A DNA stretch of 64,000 nt from positions 62,001 through 126,000 of the forward strand of contig JAFNAS010000002.1 in NCBI GenBank assembly GCA_017860295.1. Reading direction: 5' to 3'. Positions 6,926 to 18,004 of the stretch are shown one piece after another. Below the pieces are notes generated by a model. That model had not been told where the DNA came from. It was given only the letters and a program-made list of their open reading frames with translations, and did no database searches. Position 1 is the stretch's first letter, and every line of letters starts with the position of its first letter. The stretch is from Bacteroidota bacterium (GTDB lineage: Bacteria; Bacteroidota; Bacteroidia; Bacteroidales; Paludibacteraceae). The translations under genes were made by a program, and so were the position numbers.

Positions 6926-8836
6926 ATGAGTGACGTAAAACACAAAGTACCTTTTGGCGCTATCGGCCTGATAGTCGCAATCGGTATCGTTTACGGAGAC
7001 ATCGGCACCTCCCCTTTGTATGTAATGCAAGCTATTGTGGGCGACACCCATAATGCATCGGCCGAATACATTATCGGAGCCATTTCGTGTATTATATGGA
7101 CGCTCACGCTCCAGACCACCGTAAAATATGTATTGATTACCCTGCGGGCCAACAATAAAGGCGAGGGTGGAATTCTGTCGTTGTTTGCCCTGCTGCGTAA
7201 AAAATACCGTTGGGCCTATGTTATTGCCGCCATCGGAGCCGCCACCCTACTTGCCGACGGCGTTATCACCCCCTCTATCACCGTCATTACGGCCATCGAA
7301 GGGATGCACGGCATCCTTCCCTCAATGCCTATCATACCAACTACAATAGGAATATTGCTACTACTCTTTCTCATTCAACCGTTCGGCACTGCCTGGCTCG
7401 GGAAATCGTTCGGCAGCATCATGCTTATCTGGTTTACCATGCTGGGTGTGATGGGAATTACCCATATTTTTGCTTTTCCGTCCATTATTGAGGCTTTCAA
7501 CCCCTGGCACGCCGTCCATTTTCTCTTTACAGTACCCAGTGCCTTTGTTGTTTTGGGAGCCGTATTCCTGTGTACCACAGGAGCCGAAGCGCTTTACTCC
7601 GATCTGGGACATTGTGGATACAACAACATACGCGTTTCGTGGATCTTTGTAAAAACAACCCTTATTCTCAACTACCTCGGGCAGGGAGCCTGGATCATTA
7701 CCAACCCGGCTAAGATTGTTCCGGGAGTAAATCCCTTCTTTGCCATGATGCCCGACTGGTTCTCCCTCTTCGGGGTAATTATGGCTACGCTGGCAGCTAT
7801 TATTGCCAGTCAGGCGCTTATCAGCGGTTCGTTTACCATCATCAGCGAAGCCGTTTCGATGGATATATGGCCGAATATTTATATCAAATATCCGTCGGAG
7901 GTAAAAGGACAGATGTATATTCCGGCAGTCAATCACATGCTGATGGCACTTTGCATACTGATGGTTATCACCTTCGGATCTTCCACCAACATGGAGGCAG
8001 CTTACGGACTGTCGATCACCATCACCATGCTGATGACCACGTTGTTACTCTTTATTTATTTCAGAGCCACCAATAAACCGCTTTGGATGAGTATACCACT
8101 CACACTCTTTTTCCTGACGGTGGAAACCTCTTTTCTGATTGCCAATCTGCATAAGTTTGCACACGGTGGTTTTGCCACCATTATTATTGCCGGCATTCTG
8201 TTTACCCTTATGTACATCTGGTACAACGGCCGCCGTATCAAAAACCGTTGCGTCAGCTACGAACCAATCAAATGTTCCATTCCTATTATCGAAGAGATCA
8301 GCAACGACGAGGGTATCCCAAAGTTTGCCACACATCTGGTGTACGTTACACGGGCAAAGTATCCCAATGAGATGGAGAGTAAAATTCTCTACTCCATTAT
8401 TAATAAACAACCCAAACGTGCCGACACCTACTGGTTCGTCTACCTGACACGTAGCGACGATCCGTATGAATTCAATTATACGGTAAAGACGTTTTCGTCC
8501 AAAAGAATATTCCGTATCGATATTACATCGGGCTTTAAGTTGGGCGTTCATATGGATACCTATGTGCATCAGATTGCGAAGGAGATGGAAGAGAAAGGAC
8601 TGGTAGATCTGGGAAGCCGTTATAACTCTCTGTCGCGCCACAACATCGAAGGCGATTTCAGGTTTGTGGTGGTAGAACGCATCTTGCGTATGCATGCTCA
8701 AATGCCCGCCTTTAAAAAATCGATACTGATATTATACCATCTGATGAAACGCATGTCTACTTCCGACACACAGATACTGGATCTCGACCCAACCAATGTC
8801 ACCGTAGAAACCGTGCCGATGGCACAGATACAATAG
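6926..8836 (+). CDS. kup: Kup-family potassium uptake transporter, copy 1
   Basis: A 636-residue KUP/HAK/KT-family K+:H+ symporter of the inner membrane. The signature YGDIGTSPLYVMQA lies near residue 25. About 12 hydrophobic segments follow, then a soluble C-terminal domain from about residue 450 (WYNGRRIKNRCVSYEPIK onwards). The start at 6926 (MSDVKHKVPFG) aligns with the start of the next gene, MADKIQKVPFS. The two proteins are very similar along their whole length by eye, so this is a tandem duplication. A strong terminator follows at 8857, so the two copies are separate transcription units and can be regulated differently. Confidence 0.95.
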   Translation: MSDVKHKVPFGAIGLIVAIGIVYGDIGTSPLYVMQAIVGDTHNASAEYIIGAISCIIWTLTLQTTVKYVLITLRANNKGEGGILSLFALLRKKYRWAYVIAAIGAATLLADGVITPSITVITAIEGMHGILPSMPIIPTTIGILLLLFLIQPFGTAWLGKSFGSIMLIWFTMLGVMGITHIFAFPSIIEAFNPWHAVHFLFTVPSAFVVLGAVFLCTTGAEALYSDLGHCGYNNIRVSWIFVKTTLILNYLGQGAWIITNPAKIVPGVNPFFAMMPDWFSLFGVIMATLAAIIASQALISGSFTIISEAVSMDIWPNIYIKYPSEVKGQMYIPAVNHMLMALCILMVITFGSSTNMEAAYGLSITITMLMTTLLLFIYFRATNKPLWMSIPLTLFFLTVETSFLIANLHKFAHGGFATIIIAGILFTLMYIWYNGRRIKNRCVSYEPIKCSIPIIEEISNDEGIPKFATHLVYVTRAKYPNEMESKILYSIINKQPKRADTYWFVYLTRSDDPYEFNYTVKTFSSKRIFRIDITSGFKLGVHMDTYVHQIAKEMEEKGLVDLGSRYNSLSRHNIEGDFRFVVVERILRMHAQMPAFKKSILILYHLMKRMSTSDTQILDLDPTNVTVETVPMAQIQ

Positions 8837-8856
8837 AACTATTTTGATCTTACTGC

Positions 8857-8890
8857 AAGGTTGCATTCTGACAAAATGCAACCTTTTTTT
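8857..8890 (+). terminator. Rho-independent terminator between the kup genes
   Basis: AAGGTTGCATT pairs with AATGCAACCTT around a short loop and is followed by seven T. Confidence 0.9.
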
Positions 8891-9027
8891 GTTTCGAAGC
8901 GAAATCTCAGATCCAAAAGAAGCTAACAATCAGCTATTTCCCTTTTCAGCACAATCTTTCTATCGGAGCACTATCCATTCTATCAAAGTTTTGTGTAAAT
9001 TAGCGTCCCGCAATTCAAAAAAAACAG

Positions 9028-10962
9028 ATGGCAGACAAAATACAAAAGGTTCCTTTCAGTTCCGTCGGATTGATTGTAGCAATGGGCATCGTCTACGGTG
9101 ACATCGGCACCTCTCCTCTTTATGTAATGCGTGCTATTATGAGCGGGCTCAACATGCCGGCAGCCGATGCTGTTGTGGGAGCCATATCGTGTGTAATCTG
9201 GACACTCACCCTTCAAACTACACTAAAATATGTTATCATCACTCTGCGGGCCAACAACAAGGGCGAAGGTGGAGTCTTGTCCCTCTACGCTCTGATCCGA
9301 AAGAAATTCAGATGGGGATATGTGTTTGCCGCCATCGGTGCTTCTACCCTGCTGGCCGACGGCATTACCACACCGGCCATCACGGTTACTTCGGCCATAG
9401 AGGGAGTACACGCCTATCTTCCGTACGTTCCGGTACTGCCTGTTACCATTGCCATTTTGCTCATACTTTTCATGCTGCAGCCCTACGGCACCTCATCGTT
9501 GGGAAAGATGTTCGGCAGCGTAATGTTTGTTTGGTTTCTGCTACTGGGCTTTCTCGGAGCAATGGCCATCTCTTACAATCCATGGATCATCAAAGCCTTC
9601 AATCCCTGGTATGCCATCCGGTTTCTGATGGAGGTTCCCAGCGCATTCGTTGTTCTGGGCGCCGTCTTTTTAGCTACTACCGGAGCCGATGCCCTCTATT
9701 CTGACCTGGGACATTGCGGAATAAAAAACATCCGTGTCTCTTGGGGATTCGTCAAAACAATGCTTATCCTGAACTATCTCGGACAGGGAGCTTGGATCAT
9801 CTCGCAGGGCGGAAATATTCCCGCCGATGTTAATCCGTTTTACGCCATCATGCCGTCGTGGATCTCTCCCTTCGGAGTTGTCATGGCTCCATTGGCGGCC
9901 ATCATCGCCAGTCAGGCAATGATTACCGGTTCGTTTACTATCATCAGTGAAGCAATTTCGATGGATATATGGCCCAATATCTACATTAAATACCCCTCGG
10001 AGTTCAAGGGGCAGATGTATATTCCGGCCATCAACCACATGCTTATGGTGCTCTGTCTGGTCATGGTGCTTGGTTTTCGCTCTTCGTCTAACATGGAAGC
10101 GGCTTACGGGCTCTCCATTACTATCACCATGCTAATGACCACTTCGTTGTTGTTTCTGTACTTCCGCACCAAGCAATATTCACTCTGGATGGCCATACCG
10201 CTCACGCTCTTCTTTCTGACGGTCGAGACATCGTTTCTGATCGCCAACCTGCACAAATTTATGCACGGCGGTTTTGCCAGTGTAATCATAGCCGGATGCA
10301 TGTTTACCTTTATGTATGCCTGGTACAACGGACGACGCATAAAAAATCGCTGCGTGACCTACGAACCGATCAAAGGATCGATTCCCGTACTGGAGCAAAT
10401 CAGCAACGACCTTACCATTCCAAAGTTTGCCACACACTTAGTCTATGTTACCCGGGCAAAATATCCGAACGAGATGGAGAGCAAAGTACTCTTCTCTCTG
10501 ATAAACAAACAACCGAAACGTGCCGATACCTACTGGTTCGTCTACCTGATCCGCAGCGACGAACCGTATGAGTTCAGCTACACCGTCAAAACATTCTCTC
10601 CCCAAAAGATATTCAGGGTCGACATCAAAGCCGGTTTCAAAAGGGGGTTACACATCGACCGATATCTTCACGAAATTGCACAAGAGATGGAAGAGAAAGG
10701 ACAGGTAGATCTGGCAAGTCGCTATCCATCGCTGGCCGCCAACCATATCGAAGGCGATTTCAGGTTTGTTGTGGTAGAACGGGTATTGCGGGGCAACATG
10801 CAAATGCCACCACTGAAGAAGACCATCCTCACCCTTTATTACCTGATCAAGAAATTTTCTACCTCCGACACTCAAATTTTAGACCTCGATCCGTCGAATG
10901 TAACCGTAGAAATGGTACCTTTGTTCAATATTTCGCCAACTCAGGAAAAGCCTAAGAGTTAG
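9028..10962 (+). CDS. kup: Kup-family potassium uptake transporter, copy 2
   Basis: A 644-residue paralogue of the preceding transporter, with the same YGDIGTSPLYVM signature near residue 25, about 12 membrane segments and a C-terminal cytoplasmic domain containing the same landmarks (WYNGRRIKNRC, THLVYVTRAKYPNEMESK, DTQILDLDPSNVTVE). The start (MADKIQKVPFS) matches copy 1. It is followed after 42 bases by an orphan response regulator and then thiN, all on the same strand with no terminator between, so copy 2 probably heads an operon. Which copy works under which condition (pH, osmolarity, K+ level) cannot be read from the sequence. Confidence 0.95.
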   Translation: MADKIQKVPFSSVGLIVAMGIVYGDIGTSPLYVMRAIMSGLNMPAADAVVGAISCVIWTLTLQTTLKYVIITLRANNKGEGGVLSLYALIRKKFRWGYVFAAIGASTLLADGITTPAITVTSAIEGVHAYLPYVPVLPVTIAILLILFMLQPYGTSSLGKMFGSVMFVWFLLLGFLGAMAISYNPWIIKAFNPWYAIRFLMEVPSAFVVLGAVFLATTGADALYSDLGHCGIKNIRVSWGFVKTMLILNYLGQGAWIISQGGNIPADVNPFYAIMPSWISPFGVVMAPLAAIIASQAMITGSFTIISEAISMDIWPNIYIKYPSEFKGQMYIPAINHMLMVLCLVMVLGFRSSSNMEAAYGLSITITMLMTTSLLFLYFRTKQYSLWMAIPLTLFFLTVETSFLIANLHKFMHGGFASVIIAGCMFTFMYAWYNGRRIKNRCVTYEPIKGSIPVLEQISNDLTIPKFATHLVYVTRAKYPNEMESKVLFSLINKQPKRADTYWFVYLIRSDEPYEFSYTVKTFSPQKIFRVDIKAGFKRGLHIDRYLHEIAQEMEEKGQVDLASRYPSLAANHIEGDFRFVVVERVLRGNMQMPPLKKTILTLYYLIKKFSTSDTQILDLDPSNVTVEMVPLFNISPTQEKPKS

Positions 10963-11004
10963 ACGAAACACGACAAGTACCAACATTTCAAAAAACACGC
11001 CGCT

Positions 11005-11667
11005 ATGCAGGATGTGAGAAAAAAAATATTACTCGGCGATAATCAGGATTTAACCAAGTTGGGACTGATTCATGCCCTTGCGGGAATGAGATGGGTAGAC
11101 GAGATATCCGATATTGACACAAAGAAAGAGCTAACGACCAGACTCTTAAAATGGTCGGATGCCATTGTTATCCTCGATTATACCCTTTTCGATTTTTCGG
11201 ATGCATCCGAGTTGATCAATATCTCCGACCGATTCAGAAATACGCATTGGATACTGATGTCGGAAGAACTAAGTACCGACTTTTTGAAAAGAGTAATTTA
11301 TAGTAGCGAAAGTTTCAGTATCATTTTCAAAGATTGCTCTTATTCAGAATTAATCCTCGCACTGGAGCAGGCTGCCAAAGGCGAACGATTTATCTGCAGC
11401 AAAGCGTTCAATATTCTCACCAACAAATCGGTACCGGAACCAACGGTTGAAGAAAACAGACTGACCACGACCGAACGGGAAGTGCTTCAGTTGATTGCTC
11501 TGGGCAAAACAACCAAAGAAATTGCCGCCGAACGCAACCTGAGTTTTCACACCATCAATGCTCACCGCAAAAATATTTTCCGGAAACTGGAAGTCAATAA
11601 CATACACGAAGCCACCAAATATGCCATTCGGGCAGGAATTATAGATATGTCCGACTATTATATCTAA
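11005..11667 (+). CDS. NarL/FixJ-type response regulator (orphan)
   Basis: A 220-residue two-domain regulator. The N-terminal receiver has the acidic start ILLGDNQDLTKLGL (about 8-21), the likely phospho-acceptor Asp in AIVILDYTLFDF (about 52-63), the switch segment WILMSEEL and the Lys in SIIFKDCSYSE. The C-terminal GerE/LuxR HTH runs TTTEREVLQLIALGKTTKEI, then LSFHTINAHRKNIFRKL. No histidine kinase lies nearby, so the partner is elsewhere. It sits between kup copy 2 (42-base gap) and thiN (7-base gap to the thiN ATG) and is probably co-transcribed with them. A link to potassium control is suggested only by position. Confidence 0.92.
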   Translation: MQDVRKKILLGDNQDLTKLGLIHALAGMRWVDEISDIDTKKELTTRLLKWSDAIVILDYTLFDFSDASELINISDRFRNTHWILMSEELSTDFLKRVIYSSESFSIIFKDCSYSELILALEQAAKGERFICSKAFNILTNKSVPEPTVEENRLTTTEREVLQLIALGKTTKEIAAERNLSFHTINAHRKNIFRKLEVNNIHEATKYAIRAGIIDMSDYYI

Positions 11668-11674
11668 CTGATTG

Positions 11675-13701
<2,027 letters not shown>

Positions 13702-13712
13702 TTTACAACATC

Positions 13713-13740
13713 GTAGATACACACGGCCGTGTGTATCTAC
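13713..13740. promoter_or_regulatory. Perfect 28-bp palindrome before cysK
   Basis: The 14-base arm GTAGATACACACGG is followed immediately by its exact reverse complement. It fills the short gap between metY and cysK, 20 bases before the cysK ATG. No T-run follows on either strand. It may be an operator or an mRNA processing or stability hairpin. Confidence 0.75.
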
Positions 13741-13760
13741 CACATAAAAATAATATTATC

Positions 13761-14711
13761 ATGGCAAAAATTGTAACACAACTGACAGACTTAGTCGGTA
13801 ATACGCCGTTATTGGCTCCGGCTAATTTCGCTAAAAACCATGGCCTCAAGGCCAAAGTTATTTTCAAGCTTGAATATTTCAACCCGGCAGGAAGCGTCAA
13901 AGACCGTATTGCTTTGGCCATGGTGGAAGATGCAGAGAAGAAAGGTCTTTTGAAAGAAGGATCGGTGATTGTGGAACCCACCAGTGGAAACACCGGCGTA
14001 GGGTTGGCCTTTGTTGCCGCAGCCAAAGGTTATCGTCTGATCATTGCCTTACCGGAAACGTTTAGTGTGGAGCGTCGAAATTTGCTAAAAGCATTAGGTG
14101 CCGAATTGGTACTGACCACCGGCACGTTGGGTATGGCCGGAGCCATCGAAAAAGCGAAAGAGATCGCCGCCGGAATTCCGAATTCATTCATCCCGCAACA
14201 ATTTGAAAATCCCGCAAATCCTGAAGTACACAAACGCACTACAGCAGAAGAAATTTGGCGCGATACCGACGGCAAAGTCGATATTTTCATTGCCGGTGTA
14301 GGCACAGGTGGTACGATAAGCGGTGTAGGAGAGGCATTGAAAAACCACAATCCGAATGTTAAGATAGTGGCTGTCGAACCGACCGAATCGCCCGTTCTTT
14401 CAGGTGGCACTAAGGGTGCTCATAAAATACAAGGCATTGGTGCCGGTTTTGTTCCTGCGATATTCAACCGCGAGGTTATAGACGAAATACTCCTCATCAA
14501 GAGTGACGATGCGATTAAAACAAGCCGCGAACTGGCACAAACTGAAGGTTTATTAGTCGGCATTTCGTCAGGAGCCGCTGCTTATGCCGCATTAGAACTT
14601 GCAAAGCGTCCCGAAAACGAAGGAAAAACCATTGTGGCGCTGTTGCCCGATACCGGCGAACGTTATTTATCTACCGTTCTTTATGCCTTCGACGAATACC
14701 CGATTTCTTAA
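13761..14711 (+). CDS. cysK: Cysteine synthase A
   Basis: A 316-residue O-acetylserine sulfhydrylase making cysteine from O-acetylserine and sulfide. The PLP lysine is in NPAGSVKDRIALAM (about 36-49), the substrate loop in EPTSGNTGVGLAF (about 73-85) and the phosphate cup in GVGTGGTISGVGE (about 178-190), followed by SSGAAAYAAL. The start MAKIVTQLTDLVGNTPLL is the normal family N-terminus. Transcribed after metY; the palindrome between them may act on expression of cysK alone. Confidence 0.96.
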   Translation: MAKIVTQLTDLVGNTPLLAPANFAKNHGLKAKVIFKLEYFNPAGSVKDRIALAMVEDAEKKGLLKEGSVIVEPTSGNTGVGLAFVAAAKGYRLIIALPETFSVERRNLLKALGAELVLTTGTLGMAGAIEKAKEIAAGIPNSFIPQQFENPANPEVHKRTTAEEIWRDTDGKVDIFIAGVGTGGTISGVGEALKNHNPNVKIVAVEPTESPVLSGGTKGAHKIQGIGAGFVPAIFNREVIDEILLIKSDDAIKTSRELAQTEGLLVGISSGAAAYAALELAKRPENEGKTIVALLPDTGERYLSTVLYAFDEYPIS

Positions 14712-14840
14712 TTCAGGGATGGATTTTGTGTTCTAGTTTGCTAATTCTGAAATAATTTGAGTCATTTCATTGGATTTGATTCATATCAATCCGGTTCCAT
14801 TGAGAAATATATCCGGATAAATTAAAGTGAGTGATTGTGA

Positions 14841-14881
14841 AAAGAGTCGTCCTTGCCACTGCGGCAAAGGGCGACTCTTTT
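14841..14881. terminator. Bidirectional terminator between cysK and the lipoprotein gene
   Basis: AAGAGTCGTCCTTGCC pairs with GGCAAAGGGCGACTCTT with one G-T type irregularity; T-rich sequence follows on both strands. The flanking genes converge here. Confidence 0.8.
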
Positions 14882-14902
14882 ATTATAGACATAATCGAAT
14901 GC

Positions 14903-15703
14903 CTATCGGCCGTGATGCCGCATAGGTTCTGGATCGGCCACTTCATTGAGATAGATTACTCCGCCTACGATAGCAACCGTACCAACTCCTCCCATGATAT
15001 GCCCGAACGTTGTTGTTTTGTTTACATAAAACATATTATCAGAGGACAAAACAGACGAAGGAGACATATACGTTTGCATAACTTCGGATACCCAAAAAGG
15101 CTTGTCAATATATGTCACATTGCTAAAATTATCGTTGATTGACAATGTCAAAAAACACCGGAAAGTAAATGGAGTATTCTCCTGGGTAAAGCTGTATTTA
15201 TCAACCTTCGTATTGCCTTCATCTCCAAAAGTGACTTTTTCCCTCAAGTTTTGAGGTAATGACTTAAAGAAACCGTTCACAATGGCTAACGGACGTACCG
15301 ACACATACGAATTAGGCGGGATAAAGCTGATTTGTTCTCTTTTTTGAATTACGCCATCGGTTGAAGAGGATGAATAAGTGTTATTTCGAACCCTCACAGC
15401 ACTATTCGTGGTAGAAGTATTGATATACGAGTCATCATTCCACAGAGACCAACGCGAACCGTCACCATAAACTACTGCCGATTTTTTCCAGTCGACATAT
15501 AGCGGTTGGTTCATCTTGTTATACACCTGCACGGTTAACGGACAGTTGTACCCCGAGAAGATATAGCGAATCTTCACCGTATCATTTTCCCAGACAAAAG
15601 ACTGTTGATCCTGATGATAGATGTTACTATCCAATGTAATGTACTGATATTGTGTGCAGGATCCCAACAATACAGCAAAGCAAAGCAAAAAGAAATTTCT
15701 CAT
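14903..15703 (-). CDS. Lipoprotein of unknown function
   Basis: A 266-residue lipoprotein. The signal runs MRNFFLLCFAVLLGSC with the lipobox LLGSC, so Cys16 should be lipidated. The mature part is rich in aromatic residues and Ser/Thr/Asn and has no motif I recognise. Segments such as TVQVYNKMNQPLYVDWKKSA and SFIPPNSYVSVRPLAI look like an immunoglobulin-type beta sandwich. A hydrophobic segment near residues 237-252 (GHIMGGVGTVAIVGGVIYL) could insert in a membrane. It is alone between the cysK terminator and the phosphoesterase terminator. Confidence 0.75.
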   Translation of the reverse strand: MRNFFLLCFAVLLGSCTQYQYITLDSNIYHQDQQSFVWENDTVKIRYIFSGYNCPLTVQVYNKMNQPLYVDWKKSAVVYGDGSRWSLWNDDSYINTSTTNSAVRVRNNTYSSSSTDGVIQKREQISFIPPNSYVSVRPLAIVNGFFKSLPQNLREKVTFGDEGNTKVDKYSFTQENTPFTFRCFLTLSINDNFSNVTYIDKPFWVSEVMQTYMSPSSVLSSDNMFYVNKTTTFGHIMGGVGTVAIVGGVIYLNEVADPEPMRHHGR

Positions 15704-15854
15704 AATGGCACTTAAATTGATTGGATAAAGATAAACAGTTTTTCTACGTAAATAAAGACCTACCTATCTTTTTATTCTAAAATATGTCAATCTACAACAA
15801 TAATAAGATGACTCAAACAAATAAAACGCTGCATAAAAAGAGCGATTACGACAC

Positions 15855-15895
15855 AAAAAAGCCATCTGCGTTTAACAACGACAAATGGCTTTTTA
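15855..15895 (-). terminator. Terminator of the SusCD-phosphoesterase unit
   Basis: On the minus strand AAAAAGCCATTTG pairs with AGATGGCTTTTTT around a 15-base loop. It lies just past the stop of the phosphoesterase at 15911. Confidence 0.8.
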
Positions 15896-15910
15896 CAAAA
15901 TCAATTAAAA

Positions 15911-17398
15911 TCAAAGTTTTATATCCTGACCATATATTTCTCCGAATCTATTCACAACCTCGATTCTGATCTGCTTGACCCCTTTGGTCGGCTTGACACG
16001 GAACAAATGTGCAGTCTGATATCCTGTCGGCTTTCCTTTCATATCAATAAAAGCCTGATCTTCGTCGGAAAATTGTGCCATGTGCCCTTTCAACTCTCCG
16101 TCTTCATAATATTGTATCTTCCAAAACGGATCCCAATCCCAGACATTTATCACCAGATATTCCGGTTGCGTTTGAAAATCACCCGGTTTGTAAACCCGAA
16201 ACTGATACGCCAAGTCACGTCCAGTAGCTTTGTAATGCCATTTCACACTATCTCCGTTCACATCAACCACTAAGTAGCCGTTAGGAGCTCCGCACCTGTT
16301 CACTTCGCCTGCCCACCATGCACCACATGCCGCACCGATATTGTGTTCGTATACTGCCGGAGAAGCTTCTTCGTTTTCATAAAAATGGGTATGACCAGTA
16401 AAAATATGCACATTGTAATTTTTCAGCAAATCCAGGAGTTCAGCCCTGTTTTTAATATTGCCTGATCCGTTCGATGTCTTGTTTAAAACCGGAGCATGCA
16501 TGTTCAAAAAAAGCGTGGTTCCCGGTTTCACATAACTCAAATCGTTCTTCAACCATTCGAGCTGATCCTGAGGTATTCGCTCTTTGTATTTCTTATCCTG
16601 AAAATAGTCGATATCATTGATTGTCACCACATGTATTTTTCCGAGATCAAAAGAGTATGCCACCGGACCGAAATTCGATTCATAAATCTCTTCGGCAAAA
16701 TGATTTGCAGGATCTTCGGAATTCTGAAGGCTGTTATATGCCAAATTGAAATCGTGATTTCCTATAGTGGAAAAGACAGGAACGCCCAACGAACCGATTG
16801 CCGATTTATAGGCCGGAAAAAGATCCATAGCATCCCATACGTTATCACCCAGTGTCATGACGTAAACTTCATGGTCTCCGGCCTGAGCAAATGTCTCTTT
16901 CAAATCGGGAACAGTCTCTTTCTGAAAACGATCTAATTGCGTATAATTGCGCACCTGCGGATCCGAAATGGCAACATATTCGAATGCCGATAACCGATCG
17001 AGACGCGACTGCAATACAAAATCGCATCGATTCGTCGCCTGCCCGCCAATCAACCGTGCATAATAACCATCGGCAATACCTCTGCTTGCCTGAATCCGGT
17101 ATGCCGCCGGTACCGAAATAGAAACATATTTACTACGAGCCAGATCGGAGGACAAGTAATACATTCCCTCGGCATCGGTTGTCGTAAAATGAAATCCGTC
17201 GTTCACTACCACACCTGACACCGGTTTACCTGTCTCATCAACCACCATTCCTTTTACGGTCATCCCCTCTTTATCGGGTATCACTAGGCCCGATAGTTGC
17301 TGTTTTGCTTCTACGCCTACAGGCTGAGCCTGACAAGCCGCAAAGGGCAACATCAACATCAATCCACACAGAGCAATCTGTTGAAAAAATCTTCTCAT
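15911..17398 (-). CDS. Calcineurin-like metallophosphoesterase, exported
   Basis: A 495-residue three-domain enzyme of the Bacteroidota type: N-terminal sandwich (GMTVKGMVVDETGKPVSGVV, about 45-65), metallophosphatase core, and C-terminal domain from about residue 355. Metal and catalytic motifs are in order: ISDPQ (about 144), LGDNVWD (about 184), IGNHDFN (about 212) and FTGHTHFYE (about 335). The first 25 residues are a signal; LPFAACQAQ allows either lipidation at Cys22 or cleavage after the AQA-type site. Last gene of the SusC-SusD-small protein-phosphoesterase unit, followed by a terminator. It probably cleaves a phosphoester in the periplasm or at the surface; the substrate cannot be read. 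The start at 17398 is chosen over a longer in-frame one because it begins the signal peptide. Confidence 0.9.
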   Translation of the reverse strand: MRRFFQQIALCGLMLMLPFAACQAQPVGVEAKQQLSGLVIPDKEGMTVKGMVVDETGKPVSGVVVNDGFHFTTTDAEGMYYLSSDLARSKYVSISVPAAYRIQASRGIADGYYARLIGGQATNRCDFVLQSRLDRLSAFEYVAISDPQVRNYTQLDRFQKETVPDLKETFAQAGDHEVYVMTLGDNVWDAMDLFPAYKSAIGSLGVPVFSTIGNHDFNLAYNSLQNSEDPANHFAEEIYESNFGPVAYSFDLGKIHVVTINDIDYFQDKKYKERIPQDQLEWLKNDLSYVKPGTTLFLNMHAPVLNKTSNGSGNIKNRAELLDLLKNYNVHIFTGHTHFYENEEASPAVYEHNIGAACGAWWAGEVNRCGAPNGYLVVDVNGDSVKWHYKATGRDLAYQFRVYKPGDFQTQPEYLVINVWDWDPFWKIQYYEDGELKGHMAQFSDEDQAFIDMKGKPTGYQTAHLFRVKPTKGVKQIRIEVVNRFGEIYGQDIKL

Positions 17399-17430
17399 TT
17401 TTATTGTTTTATTTATCGTTAGTTCGATTA

Positions 17431-17979
17431 TCAAATTACTTTTATATCCACACAATCGAACAGTGAAATAATTTCCTCCGGAGAAATAGCCTTATTCACC
17501 TCGCGCTCAAACGGTGCCGATTCGTCATCAAAGCAAATCACATTGGCACAGTCGAAAATATGACTCAGCTTACGGATTGCTTCGTCTCTGGTAACCCACC
17601 CTTTCCGAACAGCTTTTTTATAATAAGCATTCACCTTATTTACAGCATTATAAACGGCAGGTTTCACTATTTCGATATTTGAAGTAGACGGACCTATCGT
17701 TACATTGTAAACATGAGTATAGTTTTGATTAAATGCATTCCATTTGGCAGAAAGGTCACCTCCGAGAAAATGTTCTTCTTCGAAAGTTGCTTTCGGGGTA
17801 GGAATACTGCCATAAACCTTAAAGAGATAACGTGTACGAACATTGGTTGTTGCAGACGATACACTGCTGATTTCTTTACTTGTAGCATGATTCACTGCTG
17901 CAATTTCCGTATAAGTCTGCGCCTGAACGGTCAAAGACACTTCCATCAGCAACAGGCTAATGTAAAGCAATTTCTTCAT
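17431..17979 (-). CDS. Small exported protein of unknown function in the SusCD unit
   Basis: A 182-residue protein with a clear signal peptide (MKKLLYISLLLMEVSLTVQA, then QTYTE). The mature part starts with a Ser/Thr-rich strand region and ends with a helical, acidic region (NKVNAYYKKAVRKGWVTRDE, CANVICFDDESAPFEREVNK). There are two Cys in FDCANVIC and one near the C-terminus (LFDCVDIKVI). I know no family for it. It lies 25 bases after the SusD gene and 32 bases before the phosphoesterase start, so all four genes are probably one transcript. Confidence 0.72.
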   Translation of the reverse strand: MKKLLYISLLLMEVSLTVQAQTYTEIAAVNHATSKEISSVSSATTNVRTRYLFKVYGSIPTPKATFEEEHFLGGDLSAKWNAFNQNYTHVYNVTIGPSTSNIEIVKPAVYNAVNKVNAYYKKAVRKGWVTRDEAIRKLSHIFDCANVICFDDESAPFEREVNKAISPEEIISLFDCVDIKVI

Positions 17980-18004
17980 TGTTATTCGTATTGATAATTA
18001 AAAA

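Noticed and set aside
15784-15969. Small plus-strand frame of 61 residues
   Set aside because: It runs through the terminator hairpin of the phosphoesterase gene and is Lys/Asn-rich low-complexity sequence.
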